NCBI GenBank assembly: GCA_005881355.1
Contig: VBDM01000174.1
Coordinates: forward strand, 1-7,684
Direction of reading: 5' to 3'
Origin: Betaproteobacteria bacterium
GTDB lineage: Bacteria; Pseudomonadota; Gammaproteobacteria; Burkholderiales; SG8-39
Length of the DNA: 7,684 nt
Shown here one piece after another: positions 1 through 6,659 of this stretch (the stretch's first letter is position 1; every line of letters starts with the position of its first letter). The position numbers and the translations under genes were made by a program. A model generated the notes under the pieces. That model searched no databases. It was given only the letters and a program-made list of their open reading frames with translations, and was not told where the DNA came from.

Positions 1-78
1 CGCGCGGTACGGGCTCGCGCACCCGGCGGCAAGGAGCGCGGCGGCGAGCGCCGCTGCAAGCGCGCCGGACAGATTCAC
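1..78 (-). CDS. nlpD: NlpD-like lipoprotein, N-terminal fragment
   Basis: Only the first 26 codons are inside the window; the gene continues beyond base 1. From a GTG at 78 the reading frame gives a short hydrophobic Ala/Leu segment ending in the lipobox LAAGC followed by ASPYRA. That is a signal peptidase II site with Cys20 as the lipidated residue, so the product should be an outer-membrane lipoprotein. The start overlaps the pcm stop by 4 nt (GTGA), and an AGAGG Shine-Dalgarno lies 9 nt upstream. Position directly after surE-pcm is where nlpD (LysM plus degenerate M23 peptidase domain, an amidase activator in cell division) is normally found, often followed by rpoS. An in-frame ATG at 123 would add 15 residues including four arginines, which would supply the positive n-region the GTG version lacks, so the start is uncertain. 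The lipoprotein call is firm; the nlpD identity rests mainly on gene order. Confidence 0.68.
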   Translation of the reverse strand, partial: MNLSGALAAALAAALLAAGCASPYRA

Positions 79-704
79 TGCCTGCCGCCTCTCAAAGGTA
101 CGAAGCGCACCGCGTCCAGCCATTTCTCGGTCAACCCGGTCGCAGTCCGCTCGATGAGGCACAGCGCTTGATCGTCGGTTCCCACGGGCACGATCATTCT
201 GCCACCCCGCGCAAGCTGCTGCAAAAGCACACGCGGAATCTCTGGCGTCGCCGCCGCGACGACGATGCCGTCGAACGGTGCCGCCTCGGGCAGACCCTCG
301 GTGCCGTCGTCGTGCACCAGACGCAGGTTCGACAAGCGCAAGGGGCGCAGGTTGCCGCGCGCCTTTTCGAGCAGTCCCGCGATGCGCTCGACCGAATAGA
401 CTTCTGTTGCGAGCCGCGCGAGCAGCGCGGCCTGATATCCGCACCCGGTGCCGATTTCGAGCACCTTCCCCAGTGCGCTCCCGCCGCGCAGCGCCTCGAG
501 CATGCGCGCCACTATGAAGGGCTGCGAGATGGTCTGCTCGAAGCCGATAGGCAGCGCCGTATCCTCGTAAGCGCGGCTGGCGAGGGCCTCCTCGATGAAG
601 ATGTGCCGGGGAACGGCGGCCATCGCGCCGAGCACCGCCTCGTCCCGTATGCCCTGCTCACGCAGCCCCGCGACCATGCGGTCGCGCGTGCGCTGCGATG
701 TCAT
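75..704 (-). CDS. pcm: Protein-L-isoaspartate O-methyltransferase
   Basis: Cytosolic repair enzyme that uses S-adenosylmethionine to methylate L-isoaspartyl residues in aged proteins, starting their return to normal aspartyl linkage. The 209-residue protein has the family length (E. coli Pcm is 208). Visible motifs are VPRHIFIEEA (31-40), the substrate-site TISQP with Ser60 (58-62), SAM-binding motif I VLEIGTGCGYQ (81-91), the acidic strand end SVER (104-107), PFDGIVVAAATPEIP (143-157) and GGRMIVPVG (167-175), ending with AVRFVPL. I start it at the ATG at 704, giving MTSQRTRDRM, because family members begin there. In-frame ATGs at 734 and 746 would run back into surE. The start lies 2 nt after the surE stop, and the stop overlaps the next start, so translation is probably coupled throughout. 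Confidence 0.95.
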   Translation of the reverse strand: MTSQRTRDRMVAGLREQGIRDEAVLGAMAAVPRHIFIEEALASRAYEDTALPIGFEQTISQPFIVARMLEALRGGSALGKVLEIGTGCGYQAALLARLATEVYSVERIAGLLEKARGNLRPLRLSNLRLVHDDGTEGLPEAAPFDGIVVAAATPEIPRVLLQQLARGGRMIVPVGTDDQALCLIERTATGLTEKWLDAVRFVPLRGGRQ

Positions 705-706
705 TC

Positions 707-1474
707 CTATGCCGCGGGTTTTCGGAAGCACCATGCCGCCAGCCACGCTTTGAGTTCGGGAATCTGCTGCTGATGCGTGAGATCCATCTGCAGCGGTGTG
801 AGCGACACGCGATCCGAGGCGACGGCGTGGAAGTCCGTCCCCGGGCCCGCGTCCTGGGCGCTTCCCGCCGCGCCCACCCAGTACACCGTCTCGTTGCGCG
901 GAGTCTTTGTCTTGATGACGGGCTCGGCCTTGTGGCGCTTGCCGAGCCGCGTGACCTCGAAGCCCTTGAGCGACTCGTAGGGAATGTCGGGCACGTTGAC
1001 GTTGAGCAGCAGCGGCTCGCCGGGCGGCCGTTGCTGGAAGCGCTCGACCAGCTCGCGCGCAACGCGCGCCGCGGTGTCGTAGTGCTTGCCCGCCTTGCTC
1101 GCGAGCGAGATCGCGAACGAGGGGATGCCGAGCAAATAGCCCTCGGTCGCCCCCGCGACGGTCCCCGAATAGATGGTGTCGTCGCCCATGTTGGCCCCGA
1201 GATTGATGCCCGAGATGATCATGTCGGGCAGCTCCTCGAGGAGCCCTGTTACGGCCAGGTGGACGCAGTCGGTCGGCGTGCCGTTTACGAACAGGAAGCC
1301 GTTTCCGGATTTGCGCACCGAAAGCGGCCGATCCAGGGTGAGAGAATTGGAGGCGCCGCTGCGGTCGCGCTCCGGGGCGACCACGATGACCTCGGCGAGG
1401 GGGACCAGCGTTTCTGCGAGGATGGCGATACCGGGGGCGAAGTACCCGTCGTCGTTGCTGAGCAGAATGCGCAT
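707..1474 (-). CDS. surE: 5'/3'-nucleotidase SurE
   Basis: Metal-dependent phosphatase acting on nucleoside 5'- and 3'-monophosphates, and in characterised homologues on short polyphosphate; it supports stationary-phase survival. The 255-residue length is typical. The N-terminus MRILLSNDDG carries metal ligands Asp8 and Asp9. Further signature segments are APERDRSGASNSLT (33-46, Ser39), GTPTDCVHLAV (65-75), SGINLGANMGDDTIYSGTV (88-106, Asn91 and the substrate loop), EGYLLGIPSFAIS (111-123) and the C-terminal TDFHAVASDRVSLTPLQ (213-229). The start is the ATG at 1474, which gives the canonical N-terminus. A consensus TATAAT lies only 9 nt upstream of that ATG, and no clear Shine-Dalgarno is present. 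The gene is followed after 2 nt by pcm, the standard partner. Confidence 0.96.
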   Translation of the reverse strand: MRILLSNDDGYFAPGIAILAETLVPLAEVIVVAPERDRSGASNSLTLDRPLSVRKSGNGFLFVNGTPTDCVHLAVTGLLEELPDMIISGINLGANMGDDTIYSGTVAGATEGYLLGIPSFAISLASKAGKHYDTAARVARELVERFQQRPPGEPLLLNVNVPDIPYESLKGFEVTRLGKRHKAEPVIKTKTPRNETVYWVGAAGSAQDAGPGTDFHAVASDRVSLTPLQMDLTHQQQIPELKAWLAAWCFRKPAA

Positions 1475-1483
1475 GTCCGCGCG

Positions 1484-1489
1484 ATTATA
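1484..1489 (-). promoter_or_regulatory. Putative -10 box for surE-pcm-nlpD
   Basis: A perfect TATAAT reads on the minus strand at 1489-1484, ending 9 nt before the surE ATG. No convincing -35 lies 16-18 nt upstream; the nearest candidate, CTGACC, is about 22 nt away. If used, transcription would begin near 1477, leaving a leader of only a few bases. This would let surE-pcm-nlpD be expressed separately from relA-pobA. In a 70% GC genome a chance TATAAT is uncommon, but the promoter is inferred from sequence alone. Confidence 0.5.
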
Positions 1490-1494
1490 CTGCC

Positions 1495-1513
1495 CCGAGA
1501 CCGGGCGACTCGG
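1495..1513 (-). terminator. Weak hairpin after pobA
   Basis: Immediately after the pobA stop the minus strand reads CCGAG, a 9-nt loop and CTCGG, a 5-bp stem. It is followed by GGGCAG rather than a T-run, so it is not a canonical intrinsic terminator. It could cause pausing, partial termination or 3'-end protection between pobA and surE, or be a chance pairing. Confidence 0.25.
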
Positions 1514-2695
1514 TCAGTAGGGCAGCCCGACGTAATTCTCGGCAAGCGAAATCTGCGCGGCGCGCGAGCTGAACAGATAATCCAGCTCGGCGAGCTGGAT
1601 CTTCGTGCCGAAAGCGCCGTTTTCCGGAAAGCGGTGCAGGAGATGGGTCATCCACCAGGAGAACCTCTCCGCTTTCCAGACGCGCTGCAGCGCGCGCGCC
1701 GAATAGGCGTCCAGCTCCGCCGTCTTTCCCGACGCGTAATGCTCTGTGAGGGCGCCGGAGAGGTAGTGGACGTCGCTCGCTGCGAGGTTGAGGCCCTTCG
1801 CGCCGGTGGGCGGCACGATGTGCGCCGCGTCTCCGGCGAGAAAGAGCCTGCCGAAGCGCACCGGCTCGGCGACGAAGCTCCTGAGCGGCGTGATGCTCTT
1901 CTCGATGGACGGGCCTGAGACGAGCGCGGCAGCGGTCGCCGGATCGAGGCGCCGGCGCAGCTCGTCCCAGAAGCGCTCGTCGGGCCAGTCCTCCACCTCG
2001 TCCTCGATCGGGCACTGGAGATAAAGGCGGCTGCGCGTGTGCGAGCGCATGGTGCAGAGCGCGAAGCCGCGCTCGTGGTGCACGTAGATCAGCTCGTGCG
2101 AAACGGGCGGCGTGTCGGAGAGCACGCCGATCCAGCCGAACGGATAGACGCGCTCGTAGCAGGCGATCGAGCTCGCCGGGACGCTGCCGCGGCACACGCC
2201 GTGAAAGCCGTCGCAGCCGGCGATGAAATCGCATTCGATCTCGTGCCCGGCGCCGTCCTTGCGATACCGCACCTTCGGACGCGCGCCGCCGACATCGTGC
2301 ACGCTCACATCCTCCGCTTCGTACACGGTTTTCGCGCCCGCGGCTTCCCGGGCATCCATCAAGTCCCGCGTCACCTCGGTCTGTCCGTAGATCGTGACTT
2401 TCCTGCCCGAGAGCGCGTGCAGGTCGACGCGGTGCCGCACGCCACCGAAACAGACGTCGAGCCCCTCGTGCACCAGGCCTTGCGCGTGCAGGCGCTTGCC
2501 GACTCCGGCGCGGTCGAGGAGGTCCACCGTTCCCTGCTCGAGCAGCCCGGCGCGAACGCGGCCGAGCACGTAATCCTTGCTGCGGCGCTCGAGGATGATC
2601 GTGTCGATGCCCGCAAGGTGCAGCAATTGCCCGAGCAGGAGCCCCGCCGGCCCGGACCCGATGATGGCCACCTGCACGCGGTTCTTGGTCGCCAT
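1514..2695 (-). CDS. pobA: 4-hydroxybenzoate 3-monooxygenase (FAD)
   Basis: Flavoprotein that hydroxylates 4-hydroxybenzoate to protocatechuate using NAD(P)H and O2, feeding the beta-ketoadipate pathway. The 393 residues match the family (394 in Pseudomonas). In order: FAD-binding GSGPAGLLLGQLL (13-25), ILERRSKDYVLGRVRAG (34-50), the DG motif FIAGCDGFHGVCR (157-169), and the GD motif LFLAGDAAHIVPPTGAKGL (284-302). By alignment to the Pseudomonas enzyme, the substrate-site residues are kept as Tyr204 (Tyr201), Arg217 (Arg214), Tyr225 (Tyr222), Pro296 (Pro293) and Tyr388 (Tyr385), but Ser212 is Thr215. The protein ends at GLPY, without the short acidic tail. Arg37 and Tyr42, at positions linked to NADPH use in this family, are present, which hints at NADPH preference. 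The ATG at 2695, giving MATKNR and the Rossmann strand, is 5 nt after the relA stop with no strong Shine-Dalgarno, so translational coupling is likely. The frame stays open upstream inside relA, but that part has no PobA-like sequence. Confidence 0.95.
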   Translation of the reverse strand: MATKNRVQVAIIGSGPAGLLLGQLLHLAGIDTIILERRSKDYVLGRVRAGLLEQGTVDLLDRAGVGKRLHAQGLVHEGLDVCFGGVRHRVDLHALSGRKVTIYGQTEVTRDLMDAREAAGAKTVYEAEDVSVHDVGGARPKVRYRKDGAGHEIECDFIAGCDGFHGVCRGSVPASSIACYERVYPFGWIGVLSDTPPVSHELIYVHHERGFALCTMRSHTRSRLYLQCPIEDEVEDWPDERFWDELRRRLDPATAAALVSGPSIEKSITPLRSFVAEPVRFGRLFLAGDAAHIVPPTGAKGLNLAASDVHYLSGALTEHYASGKTAELDAYSARALQRVWKAERFSWWMTHLLHRFPENGAFGTKIQLAELDYLFSSRAAQISLAENYVGLPY

Positions 2696-2700
2696 TCGAT

Positions 2701-4842
2701 TCAGCGCCGCGCAGCGGCGAAGACCCCGCGCACGTCCTCGATCGCCGACAGGGCGCGCCGCAGCTGGTCGATGTCCTCGACTTCGACGGTGAAGAACATC
2801 GAGGCGACGTTGTGGCGGTTCTGCGTCTTCGCCGCGATCACGTTGGTTCTCTCCCGCGAAAGCGTCTCGGTCACGTCGCGCAGCAGCCCCTGGCGGTCGT
2901 TTCCGCGCACGACGATGTCCACCGGATAGACCTGGCCCGCGCGGCCGCCCCACTCGGCGCCGATTGCGCGTTCCGGAAAACGCTCGACGAGGCGCGCGAA
3001 GCTCGGGCAGTCGCGCCGGTGCACAGAGACTCCGCGCCCCTTGGTGACGAAGCCCGAGATCCGGTCCGGCGGCACCGGCTTGCAGCAGCGCGCGAGCTGC
3101 GTGAGCAGGCGCTCCACTCCGACGACGAGGATCCCGCTGCGCGGCCGGCCGGCGCTGGAGCTCTTGAGCCGCGCTTGCGGCGGTTGCGCGCGCTCGGGCT
3201 CGCCGCGCAGCGCCGTGCGCAACTGCCGCGGGCCGACTTCCTCGTGCCCCACCGCCGCGAAGAGCTCGTCGGGCTTGCCGAACCCGAGGCGCTTCGCCAG
3301 CTCTTCGAGGCTCACGTCGCGCCCTCTGCTGCGCTGCAGCTCGCGCTCCACTGCGGCGCGCCCCGCGGCGAGCACGCCCGCGATCTCGCGGCTGTTGAAC
3401 CACTGGCGGACCTTGTTTCGCGCGCGCGAGCTCTTGATGTAGCCGAGCGCCGGGTTGAGCCAGTCGCGGCTCGGGCCCCCGGTCTTCGCGGTGATGATCT
3501 CGACGCTTTCAGCGTTCTTGAGGCGGTAATCGAGCGGCACGATGGCGCCGTTCACCTTGGCGCCGCGGCAGCGGTGGCCGATGTCGGTGTGCAGCGCATA
3601 GGCGAAGTCGACCGGCGTCGCTCCCCGCGGCAGGTCGACGACCCTGCCCTGCGGCGTCAGCACGTAGACCGTGTCGTCGAGCACGGCGTGCTTGGAACGC
3701 TCGACCCAGTCGGAGGCGTCGACGATCTCGTCGCGCCAAGCGAGCATCTGCCGCAGCCAGGCGATTCTCTCGTCGAACGGATCGCCCTTGCCGCCCGGGC
3801 GCTTCGCTCCTTCCTTGTAGCGCCAGTGCGCGGCGACGCCCAGCTCGGCATCGCGGTGCATCTCGTGCGTGCGGATCTGCACTTCCAGCGCCTTCCCTTC
3901 CGGCCCTATCACCGCCGTGTGCAGCGAACGGTAGAGGTTTGCCTTGGGGCGCGAAATGTAGTCGTCGAACTCCCTCGGGATCGGCGCCCACAGGTCGTGC
4001 ACGACGCCGAGCACCGTATAGCAGTCCTTCACTTCGCCCACCAGCACGCGAAGCCCGCTCACGTCGTGGATCTCGGAGAAATCCAGGGACTTCGCCCGCA
4101 TCTTCGAATAGATGCTGTAGAGGTGCTTCGGCCGGCCGGTGATCTCGCTCCGGATCCCGGCGCGGGCGAGCTCGTCGGCGAGCTCGGCGATCGCATTGTC
4201 GACTGCGCGCTCGCGCTCGCTGCGGCGGTCCTCGAGCATTCCCGCGATGCGCTTGTAGAGCTCGGGCTCGAGGGTGCGGAAAGACCGATTGGCGAGCGGC
4301 GCGTAGATGTCGAGCGTCTCGCGCGCAAGCTGCGCCCGCTCGCCCTCCGGCGCGCGCGCGAGCCAGCGCATGGTCTGCGTGCGGCTCGCCAGGCGCAGCA
4401 GCACCACGCGGATATCCTCCACCATGGCGAGCAGCATCTTGCGCAGCACCTCGGCCTGCGACTGCGAGTCCTTCCCCTGCGCCGCGGTGCGCGTGATCAC
4501 GCGCAGCGCGTTGAGCCGGCCGATTCCCGCGACGAGCGAGGCGACCGCCGCGCCGAACGAAGCGCCGAGTTTTTCTTCCCCGTCGGACAGGTATTGCGGA
4601 ACCGAGAAAAGCAGCCCTGCGACGCGGCTATCGGCGTCGAGCCGCAGCTCGGCGACGTTGCGCGCGAGTCCGATCGCGTGCCCGTAGGCGGATTCGCCTG
4701 TGCCGAGCAGCTTTTCGCCGTAGACGCTTGCGGCGAAGTCGAGCGCCCGGGCGAGCGTGCGCCGCTCGTCGCCGGAAAGCCCGGCGTTCAGAACGTCGGA
4801 TTCGCCGATCTCGGCGACCTCGGAGCGCGTGCTGGAAACCAT
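2701..4842 (-). CDS. relA: (p)ppGpp synthetase RelA
   Basis: Ribosome-associated enzyme that makes the alarmone (p)ppGpp from ATP and GTP/GDP when uncharged tRNA enters the A site. The 713 residues carry the full long-RSH layout. A degenerate hydrolase domain spans about 25-165, where the usual HD pair is replaced by GLLFSVPQYL (76-85). The synthetase domain spans about 235-345, with GRPKHLYSIYSKM (236-248), DVSGLRVLV, the EFDD motif (291-294) typical of RelA-type enzymes, RPKANLYRSLHT (298-309) and VQIRT...MH...GVAAHWRYKEG. A TGS domain (about 389-451) holds the conserved HTDIGH, then a helical region, a conserved-cysteine region with CC at 586-587 and C612, and a C-terminal ACT/RRM domain (about 640-713). 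The lack of hydrolase residues means this copy should only synthesise, so a SpoT is expected elsewhere. The ATG at 4842 is the furthest upstream possible start, since an in-frame TAA lies four codons before it. Confidence 0.95.
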   Translation of the reverse strand: MVSSTRSEVAEIGESDVLNAGLSGDERRTLARALDFAASVYGEKLLGTGESAYGHAIGLARNVAELRLDADSRVAGLLFSVPQYLSDGEEKLGASFGAAVASLVAGIGRLNALRVITRTAAQGKDSQSQAEVLRKMLLAMVEDIRVVLLRLASRTQTMRWLARAPEGERAQLARETLDIYAPLANRSFRTLEPELYKRIAGMLEDRRSERERAVDNAIAELADELARAGIRSEITGRPKHLYSIYSKMRAKSLDFSEIHDVSGLRVLVGEVKDCYTVLGVVHDLWAPIPREFDDYISRPKANLYRSLHTAVIGPEGKALEVQIRTHEMHRDAELGVAAHWRYKEGAKRPGGKGDPFDERIAWLRQMLAWRDEIVDASDWVERSKHAVLDDTVYVLTPQGRVVDLPRGATPVDFAYALHTDIGHRCRGAKVNGAIVPLDYRLKNAESVEIITAKTGGPSRDWLNPALGYIKSSRARNKVRQWFNSREIAGVLAAGRAAVERELQRSRGRDVSLEELAKRLGFGKPDELFAAVGHEEVGPRQLRTALRGEPERAQPPQARLKSSSAGRPRSGILVVGVERLLTQLARCCKPVPPDRISGFVTKGRGVSVHRRDCPSFARLVERFPERAIGAEWGGRAGQVYPVDIVVRGNDRQGLLRDVTETLSRERTNVIAAKTQNRHNVASMFFTVEVEDIDQLRRALSAIEDVRGVFAAARR

Positions 4843-4953
4843 GCCGGAAGTTTATCGCATGGGCTGGCGCCGGTTTATCGCAATGGCGGACGCCCGCCAA
4901 AGGCTGGCGCCCGAGGGCGCGCTCCACGATAATGCGCGTTTCCCGGATTTCCC
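4843..4953. promoter_or_regulatory. Divergent relA / transporter promoter region
   Basis: This 111-bp gap must hold promoters for relA (leftward) and the transporter (rightward). TTTATCGCA occurs at 4851-4859 and again at 4874-4882, 23 bp apart. Read on the minus strand these are TGCGATAAA, and the GATAAA portions could be weak -10 elements for relA. GCTGGCGCC is also repeated at 4863-4871 and 4903-4911. On the plus strand GATAAT at 4928-4933 is a 5-of-6 match to a -10 box, 20 nt before the GTG at 4954, but no good -35 accompanies it. The repeats could be regulator sites; no known operator is recognised. Confidence 0.45.
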
Positions 4954-5844
4954 GTGCCCGCCCCCGCGCAGCACCGCATGCTGCCCACCCTGCTGCTGTT
5001 GGTCGCCGCCGCGTCCTGGGGCGGCAACTGGGTGGCGGCGCGCTGGGTCACGTTGGATGTTCCGCCGTTCGCGCTGTCGTTCTGGCGCTGGGCGCTCGCC
5101 TCGGCGCTGCTGCTCCCCGTCGCCGCCGCGCAGCTGCGGGCCGACGCGCCGCTCATCCGGCGCCATCTCCCCGCGCTCGCCGCGTTCGGCCTGATCGGTG
5201 GCGCGGGATTCACCCTGCTCGGCTACTGGGGCGTGCGCTACACGACCGCGGTCAACGCGACGCTCCTCAACTCGTCGCTGCCGCTTTTCGTGGTGCCGCT
5301 CTCCTGGTGGCTGCTCAAGCTCACCATCAGCGGCAGGCAGCTCGCCGGGCTCGCGCTGTCTTTGGCCGGCGTCGCGAGCATCATCAGCGCGGGGGGGCTC
5401 GCGACGCTCGCGCGGCTCGCGCTCAACCCCGGGGACCTGCTGCTGCTCGGCGGGGCGCTCCTGTGGGCGATCTACACGGTGATGCTCAAGTGGCGCCCGC
5501 CCCTTCGCGCGCTGTCGTTTCTGTTCACCACGATCTCCTCGGCAGCGGCCTTCTCGCTGCCGTTTTACCTCTTGGAAATCCACGCCGGCGGCACGATGAC
5601 GGTGTCCCCCGGGACCGTTGCTGCGATCGCCTATCTCGCGATCTTTCCGTCGATCGTCGCCTACATATGCTGGAACCACGCGGTGATGGCGCTGGGACCC
5701 AACGTGGCCGGATTCTTCAACCCGGTCATCCCGGTGTTCGGCACGCTGTTCGCGGTGACGTTCCTCGGCGAGCCGCTGCGGCTCTACCACCTCGCGGGAT
5801 TCGCCCTCGTGCTCGGCGGCGTGGTGCTGACGTCAAGGCGCTAG
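4954..5844 (+). CDS. EamA/DMT-superfamily transporter, 10 TM
   Basis: Inner-membrane protein of the drug/metabolite transporter superfamily (EamA type), whose members export or import amino acids, purines and other small metabolites. Substrate cannot be assigned here. The 296 residues form two tandem five-helix EamA repeats, roughly 10-145 and 157-293. The first repeat opens with LLLLVAAASWGGNWVAARW (13-31) and contains the conserved YWGVRYTTAVNATLLNSSLP (91-110). The second contains GDLLLLGGALLWAIYTVMLK (160-179) and the conserved closing section GPNVAGFFNPVIPVFGTLFA (248-267) followed by LGEPL. The GTG at 4954 keeps a basic N-terminus, but ATG at 4978 (MLPTLLLL) is an equally reasonable start, and neither has a strong Shine-Dalgarno. 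The gene is followed after one base by the MtfA-like gene, so the two are almost certainly cotranscribed. Annotations in the style of RhaT or YdcZ would be over-specific. Confidence 0.9.
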   Translation: MPAPAQHRMLPTLLLLVAAASWGGNWVAARWVTLDVPPFALSFWRWALASALLLPVAAAQLRADAPLIRRHLPALAAFGLIGGAGFTLLGYWGVRYTTAVNATLLNSSLPLFVVPLSWWLLKLTISGRQLAGLALSLAGVASIISAGGLATLARLALNPGDLLLLGGALLWAIYTVMLKWRPPLRALSFLFTTISSAAAFSLPFYLLEIHAGGTMTVSPGTVAAIAYLAIFPSIVAYICWNHAVMALGPNVAGFFNPVIPVFGTLFAVTFLGEPLRLYHLAGFALVLGGVVLTSRR

Positions 5845-5845
5845 G

Positions 5846-6607
5846 ATGGGTTTCCTGCGCGAGTGGCGCCGCAAGCGCGTGCTGAAGAGCGCCCGCCTCG
5901 ACGAGGCGCTGTGGGCGCGCGTCGCAGCTAGGCTTTCCTTCCTGCGCGGCCTGTCGGAAGAGGAAACGATGCGGCTCAAGCGCCTCGTCGTCCTGTTCCT
6001 CTCGGAAAAGGAAATGCACGGCACGCACGGCCTCGAGCTCACCGACGAAGTGCGCCTGTCGATCGCCGCGCAGGCCTGCCTGCCGATTCTCAACCTTGGC
6101 TTGGACGTATACAGCGGCTGGGTCGGAGTCATCGTCTATCCGGGAGAATTCCGAGTGCGCAAGGAGGAAGTGGACGAGAACGGCATCGTCCATACTTTCG
6201 ACGAGGAGCTCGCCGGGGAAGCCTGGCCGGGCGGGCCGGTGATCCTCTCCTGGGAAGACGTGGGCCTCGCCGAGCGCGGCTACAACGTCGTGATCCACGA
6301 GTTCGCCCACAAGATCCACATGGACGGAGGGGGCGACAGCGACTTTCCCGCCGCACGCGCCGGAACGGACCCAGCGAGGTGGCGCAAGACGCTCGAAGCA
6401 GCCTACGAGCGTTTCTGCAACGAAGTCGACGCCGGCCGGCCGACCTTCATCGACGAATACGCGTCCGAGCACCCCGCCGAGTTCTTCGCCGTCATGAGCG
6501 AGGCCTTCTTCACCGAATCCGCGGTGCTCGCGCGCGACTGGCCCGAGCTGTACGCGCAGCTCGCGATGTTCTACCGGCAGGATCCGGCGGGACGGGCGAG
6601 CCCGTAG
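5846..6607 (+). CDS. mtfA: MtfA-family zinc metallopeptidase
   Basis: Cytosolic zinc peptidase of the MtfA (YeeI, M90) family. In E. coli the protein binds and titrates the repressor Mlc, which modulates the glucose phosphotransferase system, and it has aminopeptidase activity. The 253-residue product has the HExxH motif HEFAH at 151-155 (zinc ligands His151 and His155, catalytic Glu152), Tyr205 in FIDEYASEHP, and the third ligand Glu212 in PAEFFAVMSEAFF, so the active site looks intact. Other family-typical parts are the basic N-terminus MGFLREWRRKR, an IAAQACLPIL segment (73-82) and VYSGWVGVIVYPGEF (88-102). The ATG at 5846 is one base after the transporter stop and has AAGG 7 nt upstream. 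The Mlc link is known from enterobacteria; whether it holds in this organism is unknown. Confidence 0.93.
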   Translation: MGFLREWRRKRVLKSARLDEALWARVAARLSFLRGLSEEETMRLKRLVVLFLSEKEMHGTHGLELTDEVRLSIAAQACLPILNLGLDVYSGWVGVIVYPGEFRVRKEEVDENGIVHTFDEELAGEAWPGGPVILSWEDVGLAERGYNVVIHEFAHKIHMDGGGDSDFPAARAGTDPARWRKTLEAAYERFCNEVDAGRPTFIDEYASEHPAEFFAVMSEAFFTESAVLARDWPELYAQLAMFYRQDPAGRASP

Positions 6608-6613
6608 GCGAAA

Positions 6614-6632
6614 AGCGGGCGATCCGTCCGCT
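6614..6632. terminator. GC-rich hairpin downstream of mtfA
   Basis: Seven bases after the mtfA stop, AGCGGGCG (6614-6621) pairs with CGTCCGCT (6625-6632) across an ATC loop: an 8-bp stem with one G-T wobble. On the plus strand it is not followed by a T-run. On the minus strand it is followed by TTT(T), so it resembles an intrinsic terminator better for leftward transcription. It probably ends or stabilises the transporter-mtfA mRNA. Confidence 0.4.
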
Positions 6633-6643
6633 GGAGTCTTCGA

Positions 6644-6659
6644 GCGCCGGCGACGGCGC
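6644..6659. terminator. Second hairpin with GNRA-type loop
   Basis: GCGCCG (6644-6649) pairs perfectly with CGGCGC (6654-6659) around a GCGA tetraloop, which is of the stable GNRA class. It stands 11 nt after the previous hairpin. No poly-T follows, so Rho-independent termination would be inefficient. As the last element before the composition change, it may mark the end of the ancestral operon. Confidence 0.35.

Noticed and set aside
298..309. RelA NLYRSLHT instead of the E. coli NGYQSIHT as a possible defect
   Set aside because: Rel enzymes of other bacteria have NMYQSLHT-type versions, and the Asn, Tyr, Ser and His-Thr are kept, so activity is expected. Positions given here are residue numbers in RelA.
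698..1918. 406-codon plus-strand frame opposite surE and the end of pobA
   Set aside because: It crosses two recognisable minus-strand genes and has no family resemblance.
2696..3403. Upstream extension of the pobA frame through relA (about 236 codons)
   Set aside because: It is an Arg/Ala-rich shadow in another frame of relA, typical of high-GC DNA, with no PobA-like sequence before MATKNRVQVAIIG.
2812..4932. 706-codon open frame on the plus strand opposite relA
   Set aside because: The minus-strand frame encodes a complete RelA with every domain; the plus frame is a low-complexity antisense shadow.
4852..5790. 312-codon minus-strand frame opposite the transporter
   Set aside because: Arg/Gln/Glu-rich antisense of hydrophobic codons, an expected artefact opposite a membrane-protein gene.
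4728..5885. Long plus-strand frame overlapping the relA start and the transporter
   Set aside because: It is rich in Arg/Ala/Pro, while the overlapping transporter frame has clear helices and EamA motifs.
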